A stretch of DNA of 64,000 bases, taken from assembly GCF_004798865.1 (NCBI RefSeq), contig NW_025335589.1:10785532-10849531 (forward strand), written 5' to 3'. The first letter of the stretch is position 1; every line of letters starts with the position of its first letter. Below, piece after piece: positions 49,626 through 61,412 of the stretch. This stretch comes from Varanus komodoensis (lineage: Eukaryota > Chordata > Lepidosauria > Squamata > Varanidae). The position numbers were made by a program, and so were the translations under genes. Under the pieces are notes generated by a model that made no database searches, was not told the DNA's origin, and was given only the letters and a program-made list of their open reading frames with translations.

Positions 49626-52600
49626 GGCCTACGCTATTAACTATGTTATAATTTGAAAGGTTTGCATTCATGAGCCACCACATTTTAGTATTTCTAGAAA
49701 CTCTGGAATGCTAAATTTTTTTATCTAGAAGATTCTGAAAGGGATACAAACCAGTAATGAAAAGAGTAAAAGTTTTCCTAAAGGCAGCAAATTCATAAAT
49801 TCTGAAATCCTGATACACGTATTGCTGCCAATGATAAAGAATTTCATGATAGAAGTGAAAACTGGGCAGGCTGGGCAACTGGGCAAGTTTTCAGATGATA
49901 CTAATAATTTGGAATAATAAATACTGTAAGCACAAAATTATGCTAAAGTAATGTAGCACAATAAAATTCCAGTGAATGACACTATGGATCTATGAATGTA
50001 TTTTCCCCAGAGTTTAATGTGGGCTAAAACTGGATGTGATCCCTGAAGAAAGAGACATTGCAGCTGAGTTAAAAAGCCATGGGATGAGTCAATTCAGTCA
50101 GCTGTGGTGGTATGAGAAGCCAAATAAGGGACAGGAATGAGAGCAAAAGGCATTCTATTTTTGGAAGATGGGAAATATGTAGTAAATGTACATTTTAAAA
50201 TGGTGACATGTCATAAACAGAAAAAGCAAAAACATTCAAAGTCAGACAAAGCTTGCATATTTCAGTTTTATACCCAATGTCATTTGCATTTATCTTAATA
50301 TGAGGAAACATAGGCAGTTCAACATATTTCACTTCAGTCACAGTATTATATGTGAGGAGGATAGCATACTCACCCATGGATAAATACACTAGGCCTGCCA
50401 CTGCCTTATAGTGAAGCCAAAAATGACAATTAGTGTTGGATCAAGTGGAATTTCCTGTTCTGCTATTTATACGGTATTTTCCTGCATACATTTGAAGCTA
50501 TCAAAATATAATTGGTTTCAGTGCAGAGCAAACCTTTTCCTGCAAAACTTTTGTACTTTCACTGAGGGCAATAAAACTATGCTCTGAAAGTCTACCAGGA
50601 GCTCAAATATTAAAATAAGATCATTTTGATTATTTTTACAGGAAAACCATTCAAAGAAAATTAAGAATCTGCTACTAGCAACTTGTAATAAAACAGTCAA
50701 AGGACAAGTACATTTTTCATCAATCAATAGTCAATACTAATTCAACAGTCATATTTAAGACATTGTCATTATGTCTTATGCTAGAATATATCATTTAGGA
50801 ACTGAAACCCCATCGTTGCTTCTATTTCTAATTCAAAACTGCCTGTATCTGAGAAGCTTTGAACAAAGACAAAGGAATCAGAAAATTCAGGGACAGTCAT
50901 CCTTAGAAAACTCTGTAACTGGGAAAACTCGCTAAACAACCTCATATGGATGTCAGAGAAATCAGTAACAGTCTTAAATTAGTTCTGATTCTGAAGGATC
51001 TGACCAATGCATTCTAGAGCATACTGAATATTTCCAAGTTGAGCAGATATAGTTTATGCAATTTCACTCAAATTTAGTCAAAAATCTATGCATTTCAGAA
51101 ATGCACATTTGTGCAACTTGAACTTGCATGAAAGCATAAGAATACATTTCCATCAATGCAGATGATAGAACAAAAGGCACCTTACAATACCAAAACATAG
51201 ACAAGATGAATTTTTGAACAACAGTACATTCCTAACAAGATTCAGTGACCTGACCTATGATAACCCACCGAGTAACCAGTCATGCTTAGTTCTTGGGCCA
51301 TCTAGACCCAGACAGCTACCACTCACAATGCCCTTTTTTTTTTTTTTTTTTTAAACAAGCCACCCTAAGAATCCATGGCTGTCACAGAGCTTTACTCATA
51401 GCTGATATATATAGCCATGTGTCCTTGACAATTAAAACCCACTGCCCTGTGAAACATTCCATTTTAAAAGGGGCCTGGAAAAGGTGGTAGGATGCAGCTG
51501 AAGTCTCGGGGGAATGGACATTCAGGGCAACAATAAGAACACAAGTGATCCACATCTTGAAATGGTGTAAATCATTCTATGATGTGGCTTTAATCTTACC
51601 ACCCCCTTTTCACGAACATATGTCTCTCAGGCCTTTTCTTTCTCTGGACAGTTCACCATTTGGCAGATATCATGAGAAAGCAAAGTGAAAAGAAATACCA
51701 AAGCAAAAAATCTTTCTGGAACCTAAGTCAGTGTTCGTGGTACTTGCTGTACTTGATCTTCAGGCACTCTATACCCAAGAAATTGGCCAGGTGAGGCTTC
51801 CTACTTCAGACCCATGGAGGTGCAGAAGTGCGTACCCCTGTACTTATGCAAGTTCAAAGAGAAGACAAACAAGCAAACAGAAATAAAGAAAAAAATAGCA
51901 AAGACCTACAAATAAAAAGGGTGGCAAAGCAGTGACAGACACTGGGGACTTGGCACCAGTCTTACACACTTGACCTACAGAGTTGTAATGAGGAAGGCGT
52001 GGACCACCCGCACTGAATCAAATTATCTGTTGGGTGCACAGTGGTTGATGTTTTTGTCATTTTTTGGCAAAACTATCACCCCCTGGCTTATTGCACATGC
52101 TAGTATGGAATATTAATTGATGGAGTAGGGGGAAGAAAACTAACCTTGACACCTAGAAGGGAGAAGCAATGGAATGCAGTTGTTAGAAAGGGAAAATAAA
52201 AGAAGAAGATCTGAAATGAACCACTTCAATCCCCTGGTTCATACCTAATGATAATCATAAACTACCCATGAACTGTCATGAATGGGAAACAGTGACCATG
52301 CCGCCTCCATTGAGCCCATGACTTCTGCTTTTATTCAGCAACCTATGATCAGCTCATTCGTAAGTTGATGCTATACGAACTAATCCAGAACAATGGGGTG
52401 CTTGGGGCTGAACAGTTCTGAGGTTCATCTATGGCAACAAGCAACCATTTTCTCCCATTTATTTCTTTAACTCATGAGTTGTTCTACGTGAAGTGTCCCA
52501 CTGGCTGAAGAGATCATTTCCAGATCACACTGAGAAGACTTCAAAATACTCCCAGAGAAAAGTGAGTTCTGCAGAACAGTTTTTTATTACAGATGGGATT

Positions 52601-53299
52601 GCCCAAAAGTACATATACCTCACCCCCACCCCAAATGGTAGAATTCCCCAAACACCCAAGGCTGGATGAGGACAGAGTATGACCAGTGGATATGGCATGT
52701 AATTGATTGCTAGGGTAAAAATAAGGAAGAAGCAGGGAAAAGGAACAGTGCAATGGTATAAAAGGGCTACAGTCCTGAGCAGAAGCACTATGCACAGCAA
52801 TGTTTTGTTGCGGATGCCTGCTCTATTTTGTCACTCAACTTTAGAAGTGCATTCTACCATGCCACTATGCTAGAATACATTATTGAGGGATTGCAACTAT
52901 ATACCTCAATTTTAGAAACCGAATCTCCACTCAACACTAGGATAAACATACATGGAAAGGCAAGTTACATTAGATTAAAAAAATTATGTTGAGACATAAT
53001 TGTAAAATTGTATCACTTTTGTCAGTTACTACTTTATTAAAAGGACATGTTGAAAATGGGATGAGAAGTGCTGTTGTAGCCCAAGCCCAAGGGCAGACCC
53101 AATACTTCCTTATGCCTTGTTTTTTAGTTGAAAGTTTCAGTCCAGGGAGTGCCAATTGCTGTTCTCCGCTATCTCCATGCAGGAGAAGAGAACATAAAGA
53201 GGATATAAACTGAAGAATTATGCATATAACACTATGCTCAAATTAGGCCTCTGTGTATTCACTGACTCTTCAACGAAGCCAGATTTTCTCCTTGTAGCT

Positions 53300-53354
53300 A
53301 TTCAGATATATTGATATTATTAATATATTAATATTACTATATTAATATCTGAAT
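53300..53354. repeat. AT-rich inverted repeat
   Basis: ATTCAGATAT (53300-53309) and ATATCTGAAT (53345-53354) flank a run of AATATTA/TATTAAT-rich text that also pairs with itself. It is probably a small decayed palindromic element or a simple hairpin. Confidence 0.7.
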
Positions 53355-54604
53355 GATTACTGTTTTCCTAATATTATCTGCTAGTAAGTGTAGAGTTTTT
53401 TCTTAGCTCTAACTTTGGAGTATAATTTTTAAAAAATCATTTATATGGAGCCATTCTTTTCCACCCCAGACATACATAAATACTCTTCCCAGGGGATGCA
53501 AGTTTACCTTTTGTGTCCTAGCAACAAGTTCAAAATATTTTGGTCTCTGAACTTCAAAAAGATTTATGACTTAGCTTTTCTAAGCCAAATGTATACAGTG
53601 AGTTTAAAACTGATAAGATGTCTTTTTCACCTCACACATACCTTCTGGTGGGTTAGTTAGGAACGATGATTATCCTTATTCTACCCTTTGTGCATTAAGA
53701 AATGAAAGATTAATGCAGCAGGTAGGCTGAAAAGGAGTCTTCTGAATTTATCTCAGAGCAAAAAATGCATTCACTCATATTCAGTCATGTGCAACATGCA
53801 TTAATCTACATGCAAACTAAGTTGAAAAGAAGATGGGACACTTAATGTCTTCCATGAACTAGAGTGCAGAACATACTGAAGCATAAGAAGGCTTTCTGGG
53901 ATATTATTTAACACTGTTCCATTTATTCTGCCTGTTTCATTAAATGTTTCATTTGGAAAAGCTGACAGCAATGGGTATTTCCAGTTGTCTCTTTTTATCT
54001 AGGGAATCAAATCCTACAAAAGGATATGATGCCTGTTATTATCTTGGAATTTGGAAGGCTATAGCTTTAACAAAAATGTGCAGTTATCCTAATAACAAGC
54101 AGGAACAACTGAAAAATAAAATGTGTACAGCAGTAATTTGCAGCCTATAAAACAAATTCAAACAGCCACTAGGCACTGTCACATTTAGATTTTTTTCAAA
54201 GGTACCAACAGTGGCATCATGTAGTGCATAAACTCTTTTTATTAAAAACAAATAAAAATATCATGGCCTATGTATCTTTATGCATGTGAGTACTAATAGC
54301 CATCTCAGTCCCAAAATCTAGTTACTATATTGATTTTTAAAAATTATAGCTGAGTAAATCATAGCCATCAATCAGTATCCTCAACCTCATAAATAGATTA
54401 TAAACTGGATTTTTGGACTGATATAGGTAGAAAGCACCAGCTGTTGATACCCAAAGACATATGTGTACAAAATGCTCCCCTCTCAAACACTCAAGTAGGA
54501 AGCAAGCAACTCAAGATCAGTTCATGAATCTATGGCAATGAATGTAGTAACAAAATTTAAGGCATAGTCATTTCTTTACTAAGCAACTGCAGCATCTGCC
54601 TGTA

Positions 54605-54849
54605 TTTATTCTACTGTTGCTGTGAACAAAAATAAAGCTCATATACATTCTATTCCCTGCATAAAATCCCATTGTTTTTACCTTCATGTTTCTCGCAGAA
54701 AACAGAGGTTTTTGTTTGTATTTTTTAAACAACCTTCCTTATGATAGCAAAATTTGCCAATGTCTCCAAGATTTGGCTTGTGCTGAGACTTAATAGAGGT
54801 CAACCCAACATCCGTTTCTAATATCTGGAATAAGTGCTGAGATATGGGA
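54605..54849 (-). other. Possible 3' UTR and polyadenylation signal of the unrecognised gene
   Basis: This is the non-coding stretch after the TAG of exon C, up to the minus-strand AATAAA at 54605-54610. The assignment depends on exon C being terminal. Confidence 0.35.
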
Positions 54850-55000
54850 CTAAAAGTAGCAGCATGGATAGAGTGTCTTCCTTTCTTCTTTGAAGCGTAC
54901 CACTTCTGCAGCATACTTGGAATTGAACTTCTTTTCACTCCAAATGAAAAGAAGTTCAATTCTATCCCTTTCAGATGATTTTTGGAATTTCCTGGTGTTC
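54850..55000 (-). CDS. Unrecognised candidate gene, terminal exon C with stop codon
   Basis: Downstream of exon B on the minus strand, the acceptor TTTTACAAAATACAG opens a frame whose first base completes the arginine codon left by exon B. It continues NTRKFQKSSERDRIELLFIW, SEKKFNSKYAAEVVRFKEE and RKTLYPCCYF, then TAG. AATAAA lies at 54605-54610 on the same strand, about 240 bases past the stop, as expected for a last exon. The whole candidate then ends with a charged, probably helical tail. Alternatives are a splice before the stop (GTATGC or GTACGC donors lie inside) or use of the overlapping frame that stays open to 54684. A hairpin of about 20 pairs lies within this exon. Confidence 0.5.
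54918..54964. repeat. Near-perfect inverted repeat (hairpin) inside candidate exon C
   Basis: The arms AATTGAACTTCTTTTCA (54921-54937) and TGAAAAGAAGTTCAATT (54945-54961) are exact reverse complements around a 7-base loop. The stem extends outward by a G-C pair, a G-T wobble and a T-A pair, to 20 pairs. On either strand a transcript could fold into a short pre-miRNA-like hairpin. Confidence 0.9.
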
Positions 55001-55044
55001 CTGTATTTTGTAAAACAAGATGTATTGAGCATGCATAACTGAAA

Positions 55045-55142
55045 GGATTTAGGTTGTAATCCTAATACACATTTACTAGGAAGTAGATCCCACGGGAGAA
55101 AAACTGAATTTACTTCTAAATACGTGTGCTTAAATTTGAACT
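55045..55142. mobile_element. MITE, TACTCAGAAGTAAG family
   Basis: GTTGTAATCCTAATACACAT, then TTACTAGGAAGTAGATCCCA and ACTGAATTTACTTCTAAATA CGTGTGCTTAAATTTGAACT form the palindromic family layout. The copy sits in PDGFC intron 3, just upstream of candidate exon C. Confidence 0.65.
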
Positions 55143-58100
55143 GTTAATAGAGACTTCCTTTTCATAAGAACACAGATTATGCATATAACAAAGGATCAAT
55201 TACATTAGAAACAAACTTACTGTCCTTTCACCTGATTGCAAACAGTGTTTAGGTTTTTTAACAGTCTACATTTTTTTCTATCTCCAGATTGAATATTTGT
55301 GCAATGAACAGTTTATGTGAATTCCTCAGAAACACAAGAAGCTGTGTTTTCTGTGATCAGGTGCATGACAAACCAGTACAGCAGATTGTTTTTCAACCTT
55401 TACATATACAATTTGAACCAAAAGAAAAACAAGCCAACTTTGTAGCCAATCTATCTATACAGATTTGAAGCCAAACTAACAGTCTCTCCACCTGTCCGTC
55501 CCTCTGTCTGCCCTTCCTGCCTTCCTTCCTTCAGTCCCTCAATTTTTTTCTATTGCACATTGCTTTGCATGGGGCTTCATAAAGAATGACAGGGCAGATT
55601 TCTGCCCAAGAGGCTTCTGAGGAACTTTTTATGAAAGGCCTTTCCTGAGGCTGAAATGCATCTCTTAAGACTTACTTACTAGCATTTTTGTCTCCAGCAC
55701 TTTTGCCTTGAACTTCACCTACTACACAGGTAGCTCATACCATTGGCCTTAAGGCTGAAGCAAGTACTAGGCTAGTGGAAAAAGCTGATGTGATGGCAAC
55801 ACTAGCAGTTGCTCAAGCACTAGCAGACGTTGCTTGGGTTCACACAACATGACAATCCTTTGTGATCAGTCGTCATGCCAAGTAAACCCGGATCTGGGCC
55901 AATTTCCACAGGGTGGCTTGTCTGATGGCAACAAGACACCCTGACAATGCATAGGTTGTTGTAAAGATTACTGTACTCACAATCATGTCTGTGCTAGTAG
56001 AATGGCAACATTAGATTTGGCCTTTTAGTTTTATCCAGGATTTGAAAACATTGTAAGGTTGGAAAATAGGTAACCCTTCCAAACATTTTCATAAACATTC
56101 GCTATCAAAATAAAAGGACAACACAAGGAGATCAAGAGGGAGTTTCATTAAAAAAGGAAAGGAAATTAAGACCATGTAGATATTGCCCAAGTATTACACA
56201 AGCTTTTGTGCATGAGTTTGATACTGAAATAATGGGGAAGCTTAAGAATCAAAACTAATAAAAACAAGCTTCAACTGAGCCACCTTCTAGGTACTTAGGG
56301 CAATAGTTGAACGGTCTCCTTTGTGGAATGAAAGATGCAATAACAAGGCTTACTTGTTTTGCTATTGTTTGTTACAAATTAGTTCAAATTCAGGAAGTTT
56401 AGCCAGCTTCTCCATAGGAAAATGTTTCTTCAGTTATCTTTTCTATGCTATTCAGGTGGAGAAAACAGGAACCGCAGCTTAAATACAAGGATGGGGCAAT
56501 GGAAGGTGGAGCTTGGTTTTCTTTTTCTATCTTCAGCCTTTGTAGTGATTAAGAAAGCTAAGGTATTTTTCTAACTAACTGGCTATCTACTTCCAGCAAT
56601 CAGCGTTTCTTTCTAAGATACTTTGCATTTTTAATTAAATTTTACAGTTCAGCTGGTTGAAGATGATATACCCCTTAAAGATAAAAATCACAGAGTAATG
56701 CCAAGGAACTGAACTGTGTTAGTCACTGAATATATTACAATATATTTGAGATGTCCTGTACAAGTAACAGATCTGAACAGAAATGCCTCTCTTTGTTCGT
56801 AAGCATGGATCTGTTCTAAAATCACTGCACCTAAACAAAACTTGCAGATGTCTTAAGACAAATAAGCAGCAAAGTTGTTCACACCATGTGTGGCAGTTGT
56901 GTCTATCTCAGGCTCCTCTGACACCCTGGAGGATGGGATGATAGAGAAGGTGTAGAGACGTAGGGTGCCATCTGGCAATACAAACTTTGGGTCCTACCAC
57001 TGAGTGCTATGTAGAAGGGCAGTAGGTAGGAGGAACAGTCTCTGTCAATTGTGTTTGCAGTGTTTTTAATGTAACTATCCAAGTTCCTTGGCCATTAGTT
57101 TACTGAAAGATTGCCATAGTATGCAATACTTGGAATCAATCAGAAAATCATTATTTGCAGCTCTGTCCACATGTAGAGACTTCCACATATGGGCTTTCTA
57201 TAGATTAACCAAAATATCTGAACATATGAGTTACAATTGAGGACCGTATGGTACACAAAGTAAACCAAGAGCAAGAGGTCTGTAATACACAGATGTACAT
57301 AAACCAAACAAACCAGAGCATATGATAGAGTCAAGTTGATCTGTGCTGCCATATCTGTACGTGATTTCTATACTTTGTGTAACAGCATATGCCTCAGGGC
57401 CCAGGAAAATCAAAGGGAAAAGGCATCATCCAGGGCAGGCAAAGGCCATGTCCAACACCTCCGTAAGTAGGAAAGGCGAGAGACCGGTGAAGTAGTTCAA
57501 GACAGGCAAAGAATGGCTTCTGGAAGATGGATGGTGAGTCATTTCACCTTCCCAGACTCCCTCATGTGTACTACAGAGAAAAAGGGGCAAATAAAGTAGT
57601 AAAAATCATATACACAAAATGGTATCCATTGCCAAGGACTCAAAATTAGCTTGTTAGCTGCTGCAGATTCCTAAAGGAGCAAAAATTAGCCTGTTTTCTG
57701 TGCACTTCAGGAACTCATGCTGTGTCATTTCAAAAATCTTTAAACATTTTTGGTCCCCCAATTTTTTATGGGTAGGGGTGGTCAGGAAGGGGAATCTGGG
57801 AGCTACTTGAGCAATAAAAATTAAGGAGCCAGCCCTAAGACAGTTCTCTGTAATGGACCACAGATTTCTCACCGGCCTTCCAAGTTTCTGCTGGGGTGCC
57901 ACTATAGAACAGCAAGGCACAGGGTGAGCCATTAAGCCCATTAGCAAGCTGGTCATGTGATGTCAAGAGTAAATCACTGTGTTGTGTTGCCAGATTCCCC
58001 TGTCAAGCCTATGCCTTGCTGGGCATAAGCCAGCAAGGTAGGAGAAGTGGTGGCAGTCCCCATCGTCTATAGGATTTTGTAGGAGGATAGAAGGAGCCTG

Positions 58101-58464
58101 GAGATGGCTCAGGATATCTTACATCTTGGACTTTCTGGTGTCCTCCCACTGGAACACCTCCTACTTTCTCAGGTTTCTCTTCCCATTGGAAAGGGTTTGG
58201 AACTCTGACCTCAGAAGGGTTTTTCACTGCAGTAATATGCTCATGGTGATATTCTCACTGGAATGAGGGAAGTTCAGTCAGTTAAGTTGGACTTAAATGA
58301 TATGGATGCTGTATACACAGACTAATTCTTTCCTTTCTACTCTAACTAGCTAGTTAAGATCTCAGACAGGACCTTTTTCCAGAGCTACCACTTGGGATCT
58401 TTTGAACCTGGTGGTATTAGACACTGAATCTTACAGCTTAGCACATGCCTGTCAGGCACTTGAG

Positions 58465-58702
58465 TATGTATAATTTTTATTTATTTAGTATGTATAAAAT
58501 ATTTATTTGTTATTAGGGCATTTAATGTATTTTAATTGTTCACTTATTATTTTTGGATGTTATTGTTATTTTATTGGTTGATTGTATACAGGAATTGTTT
58601 TCATGAATCCCATTAACTCTTGTTAAAATGCGGTTTATTCTCTTGTGAGCCACCCAGAGAACCTATGGTCAATGACGTAGAATGGCACACTAATAAATAA
58701 AC
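58465..58702 (+). mobile_element. L2 LINE 3' end inside PDGFC intron 3
   Basis: The T-rich L2 3' UTR (TATTATTTTTGGATGTTATT) leads to TGTGAGCCACCCAGAGAACC, TATGGTCAATGACGTAGAAT and GGCACACTAATAAATAAAC. This matches the GTGAGCCGCCC...GCGGTATAAAAAT...AATAAATAAA ending of reptile L2. The orientation is opposite to PDGFC. Confidence 0.75.
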
Positions 58703-59587
58703 AGATGTCACACCAAACTGGACATTTCTATTCTTCAGTAGTATTCTGAAGATTGTACACTTCCGTCATGGCTGTTTCCAATCCCCAAATCTGCTTGTTT
58801 ATTTAGAAATAAATGATAGGAAAAGAGGAAAGATGTTGCAATACCCTGGACAAGTTCAAGGAGGGGTTTTAAAAAAACTAAATAGATGCCTGAGCTTTCT
58901 TAATCATACCTTTCTTATAGCTATAGCAGGTATCTTGAGCATTTGTGAAAAGAGAGCAAATGACAGATCCAAACAAAATCCTTTTGTACACTAATACAGC
59001 TCACATACTGCAGAGCCATAGCAGGTGTAAAACTAAACATTTCCACAAGCTCTGGAAAACAAAAGAGTTTATTTTACCAGCTCAAACAATATCTATACAT
59101 TAATCTTTCCGTAGTCAGACGTTTGCCCTGAAGCCATTCTACGGTGTTGTTATTATGCCAAATATGTCCCATTTCCAAATATGCTTTTAGCAAATCTGGA
59201 GCTTTTAGTCCATCTCAACTAATAAGTTCAGATACAACTGTAGTGTTTGATCTCTCCTCTACTGAACTGTATTTATTTCACTTCCATGATATATCTGCTC
59301 TTCCCTGAAAGCTACTCAGAGACAATAATCGTTATTCTGTTTATAAGTATCTTCTTTTCAATTTTGTTCTCACTTAGATTTTAAAATATTTGCAAACTGA
59401 AGCAAAAATGGGGTGAAACAAATTTGTGCTTTAAGAAATGAAAACTTGATAAATAATAAAGGAGAAACAGATTTATATTCCTTCCCACAATATGTGGTGC
59501 TGATAAACAAGGGTATGCACACATCTGTCAAGAAGTTAAGCTATCAGTACTTTTGAAGCTGTCATATTAGGATGGGCCAAAACATAC

Positions 59588-59891
59588 CTAAAATGAAACT
59601 GAAATATTTCCTGGGCTCTTGATCTCAAGTAAACTATAGCAATGTAAATATATAGCTGAAGCTGAGGTTCTTTTAAATCTGAATACTCAGAAACTGCCAT
59701 TTGTCCATTTGCGTCCTTCACAAGTGTCAAATGGATAGCTACCAGTGCAAAGATATAGGTATTGTGAAATACAGGTAGCAAGGATGCACATTGTATAATA
59801 TCACTGAGGGATACACAACATTTTTTTCTGTTGAGGGCCTCATTCTCTTGCAGGTAATCTATTGGGGGCTGCATGTTGATGGCACATGGAG
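59588..59891 (-). CDS. Unrecognised candidate gene, exon B
   Basis: This is the longest convincing minus-strand frame outside PDGFC. From the acceptor TTTTTGCATCAG the exon runs 304 bases: two bases completing a split codon, 100 codons, and two bases before the donor TTTTAG|GTATGT. It reads PCAINMQPPIDYLQENEALN, then SLSDIIQCASLLPVFHNTY, IFALVAIHLTLVKDANGQ and LYIYIAIVYLRSRAQEIF. This looks like alternating amphipathic helices. The hydrophobic stretches are too short and too mixed to be clear membrane segments. An alternative acceptor 12 bases upstream (first base 59903) keeps the same phase. The two-base entry phase fits exon A, and the exit phase fits exon C at 55000. I do not recognise the family and propose no function. 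Confidence 0.62.
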
Positions 59892-60720
59892 CTGATGCAA
59901 AAACTGGGTGTTTCCATCTTTCTCTTTTCACTCTATCGCCACTTCTATTCTTTTTCTTCCTTTGCTCCCATGTAGTGGGCTGGCAGAAAGGGACAAATTA
60001 CTGTTGTCTGAACTGCTCACATGCAGACAGGTTGTAATATAAACTTGAGCTTAGGGTTACATGTGGGCCACCCCTGCATTAGATGTAATATAAACCTAAC
60101 AGCAAAGCACAGGCTAGTGCAAGCCAAGTGCCAGGTCTGAGAGGGTACCAGACAAGGCCAGTACCCATGACTATCTTTCCTCTTGCAAGACTGACACTAA
60201 AAGACTAATTGCATGGTACAGTATCTGGTTTATTTAAGGAATCACTAGTTGCTGTTCCCTAGTGCTGCGGGTGCAAAACCACTCGTGAAGGCTACTGGGT
60301 ACAAACTTCAGCATGCCTGCTTAGATGTCCCACTGAGTTTAATGAACTTTAGCCCCAGAGGAGTATATAGAGGATTTAATCCCAAATCAATGTGTAGTAA
60401 AGTTCCCATGGACATTTAACCTCTACAATGCTACTTCTCTTATCCTCCTCTTAAATCCCTGCACTGAACCTACCTTTTCTATGAGGCTTATTTTTTTATT
60501 TCTTAACCTTCACCCCAACTGAAGCAAATTTTAAGCAGAAGCACTTAAACTTTATGTTTTGTTCCTGGCTCTTCTTCCAGCACCTCCACGGTCTTAAAGG
60601 ACTGTATGTTCTTGGGTCTAGTATCTCATTGTCATTGTGCTTACATTATTTTTGAAACAAGTTCACTGACAGCATAATCATCATCATCATAAAAACAGAA
60701 GCATCATAACTACTACATAC

Positions 60721-60916
60721 AAAGGACATGATATGAGTTTCCAACAAAGACTGTAACTGCTTCAGCTGCCTTTTTTTTATGTTCTGGGGAAAAACTATAG
60801 AGAGAATTTGTTATCCTGTTGTATTCTTTGTCTGCCAAGCTTAGAAAAGGTAGTCCCAATTCCTTGTGCTGTGCATCTAAAAGCTCAATGGCATCCTGGC
60901 TGACTTCTCTCATCAG
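60721..60916 (-). CDS. Unrecognised candidate gene, internal or first coding exon (exon A)
   Basis: I do not recognise this protein. On the minus strand a long pyrimidine tract ending in CTTCCATAG is followed by an open exon of 196 bases (65 codons plus one base) with a strong donor, CTTT|GTATGT. It reads LMREVSQDAIELLDAQHK, then ELGLPFLSLADKEYNRITNS and SFSPEHKKKAAEAVTVFVG, ending SYHVL. The composition looks like a soluble, largely helical protein. I see no signal peptide, membrane segment or known motif. The second codon is ATG, but it has a weak start context and sits right behind an acceptor, so the true start may be in an upstream exon that I could not place. The exon joins in phase to the next candidate exon at 59588-59891. 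It could be a degenerate gene or a chance frame, but frame and splice quality argue against chance. Confidence 0.6.
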
Positions 60917-61364
60917 CTATGGAAGACAACAACAAAAGGAAAAAGGGAGCGAATTTTGCCAGAAATAAATAACTTGTTTATTCTAATATATGGCTAACTA
61001 GTCCGGTAGAGTCTGGTACCTGGATAATTATATTCCTAGTGGCACCATGGACCTTTGAACAAATAATAATATTCCAGGCTATTTTGCATCCAGTGTTGCT
61101 GAGTATTATAGCACAGTCATTCTAGCAGAATAAAAATTTCAAAAGCTAATATATTAACTGAGTAATCTTTGGGAAATCATGTGGACATTGTTTGCTCTAC
61201 AGGGAAATAATAACAGCAACTATAATATCTACTAGCAAAATACTAAATTTTAATAATCAATAAAGTACACAAAATAATTTATACACGTGTATATATTCAT
61301 ATGTAATTATTTCATACAGGATTCAGGGAAATTCCTGAAGCAGACAGAATATACTCTTGACTGA

Positions 61365-61412
61365 TAGATTTCATCCCTCCCTCTCCCTCTCTCTCCCTCT
61401 GTTCCCGCTCTC
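61365..61412. repeat. CT-rich low-complexity tract
   Basis: Runs of CCCTCT and CTCT, interrupted. Confidence 0.85.

Noticed and set aside
58350-58465. Possible tRNA-derived SINE upstream of the 58.5 kb L2 end
   Set aside because: A loose resemblance to a GGGATTGAACCTGG-type reverse B box (GGGATCTTTTGAACCTGG here), but no A box or full structure is visible.
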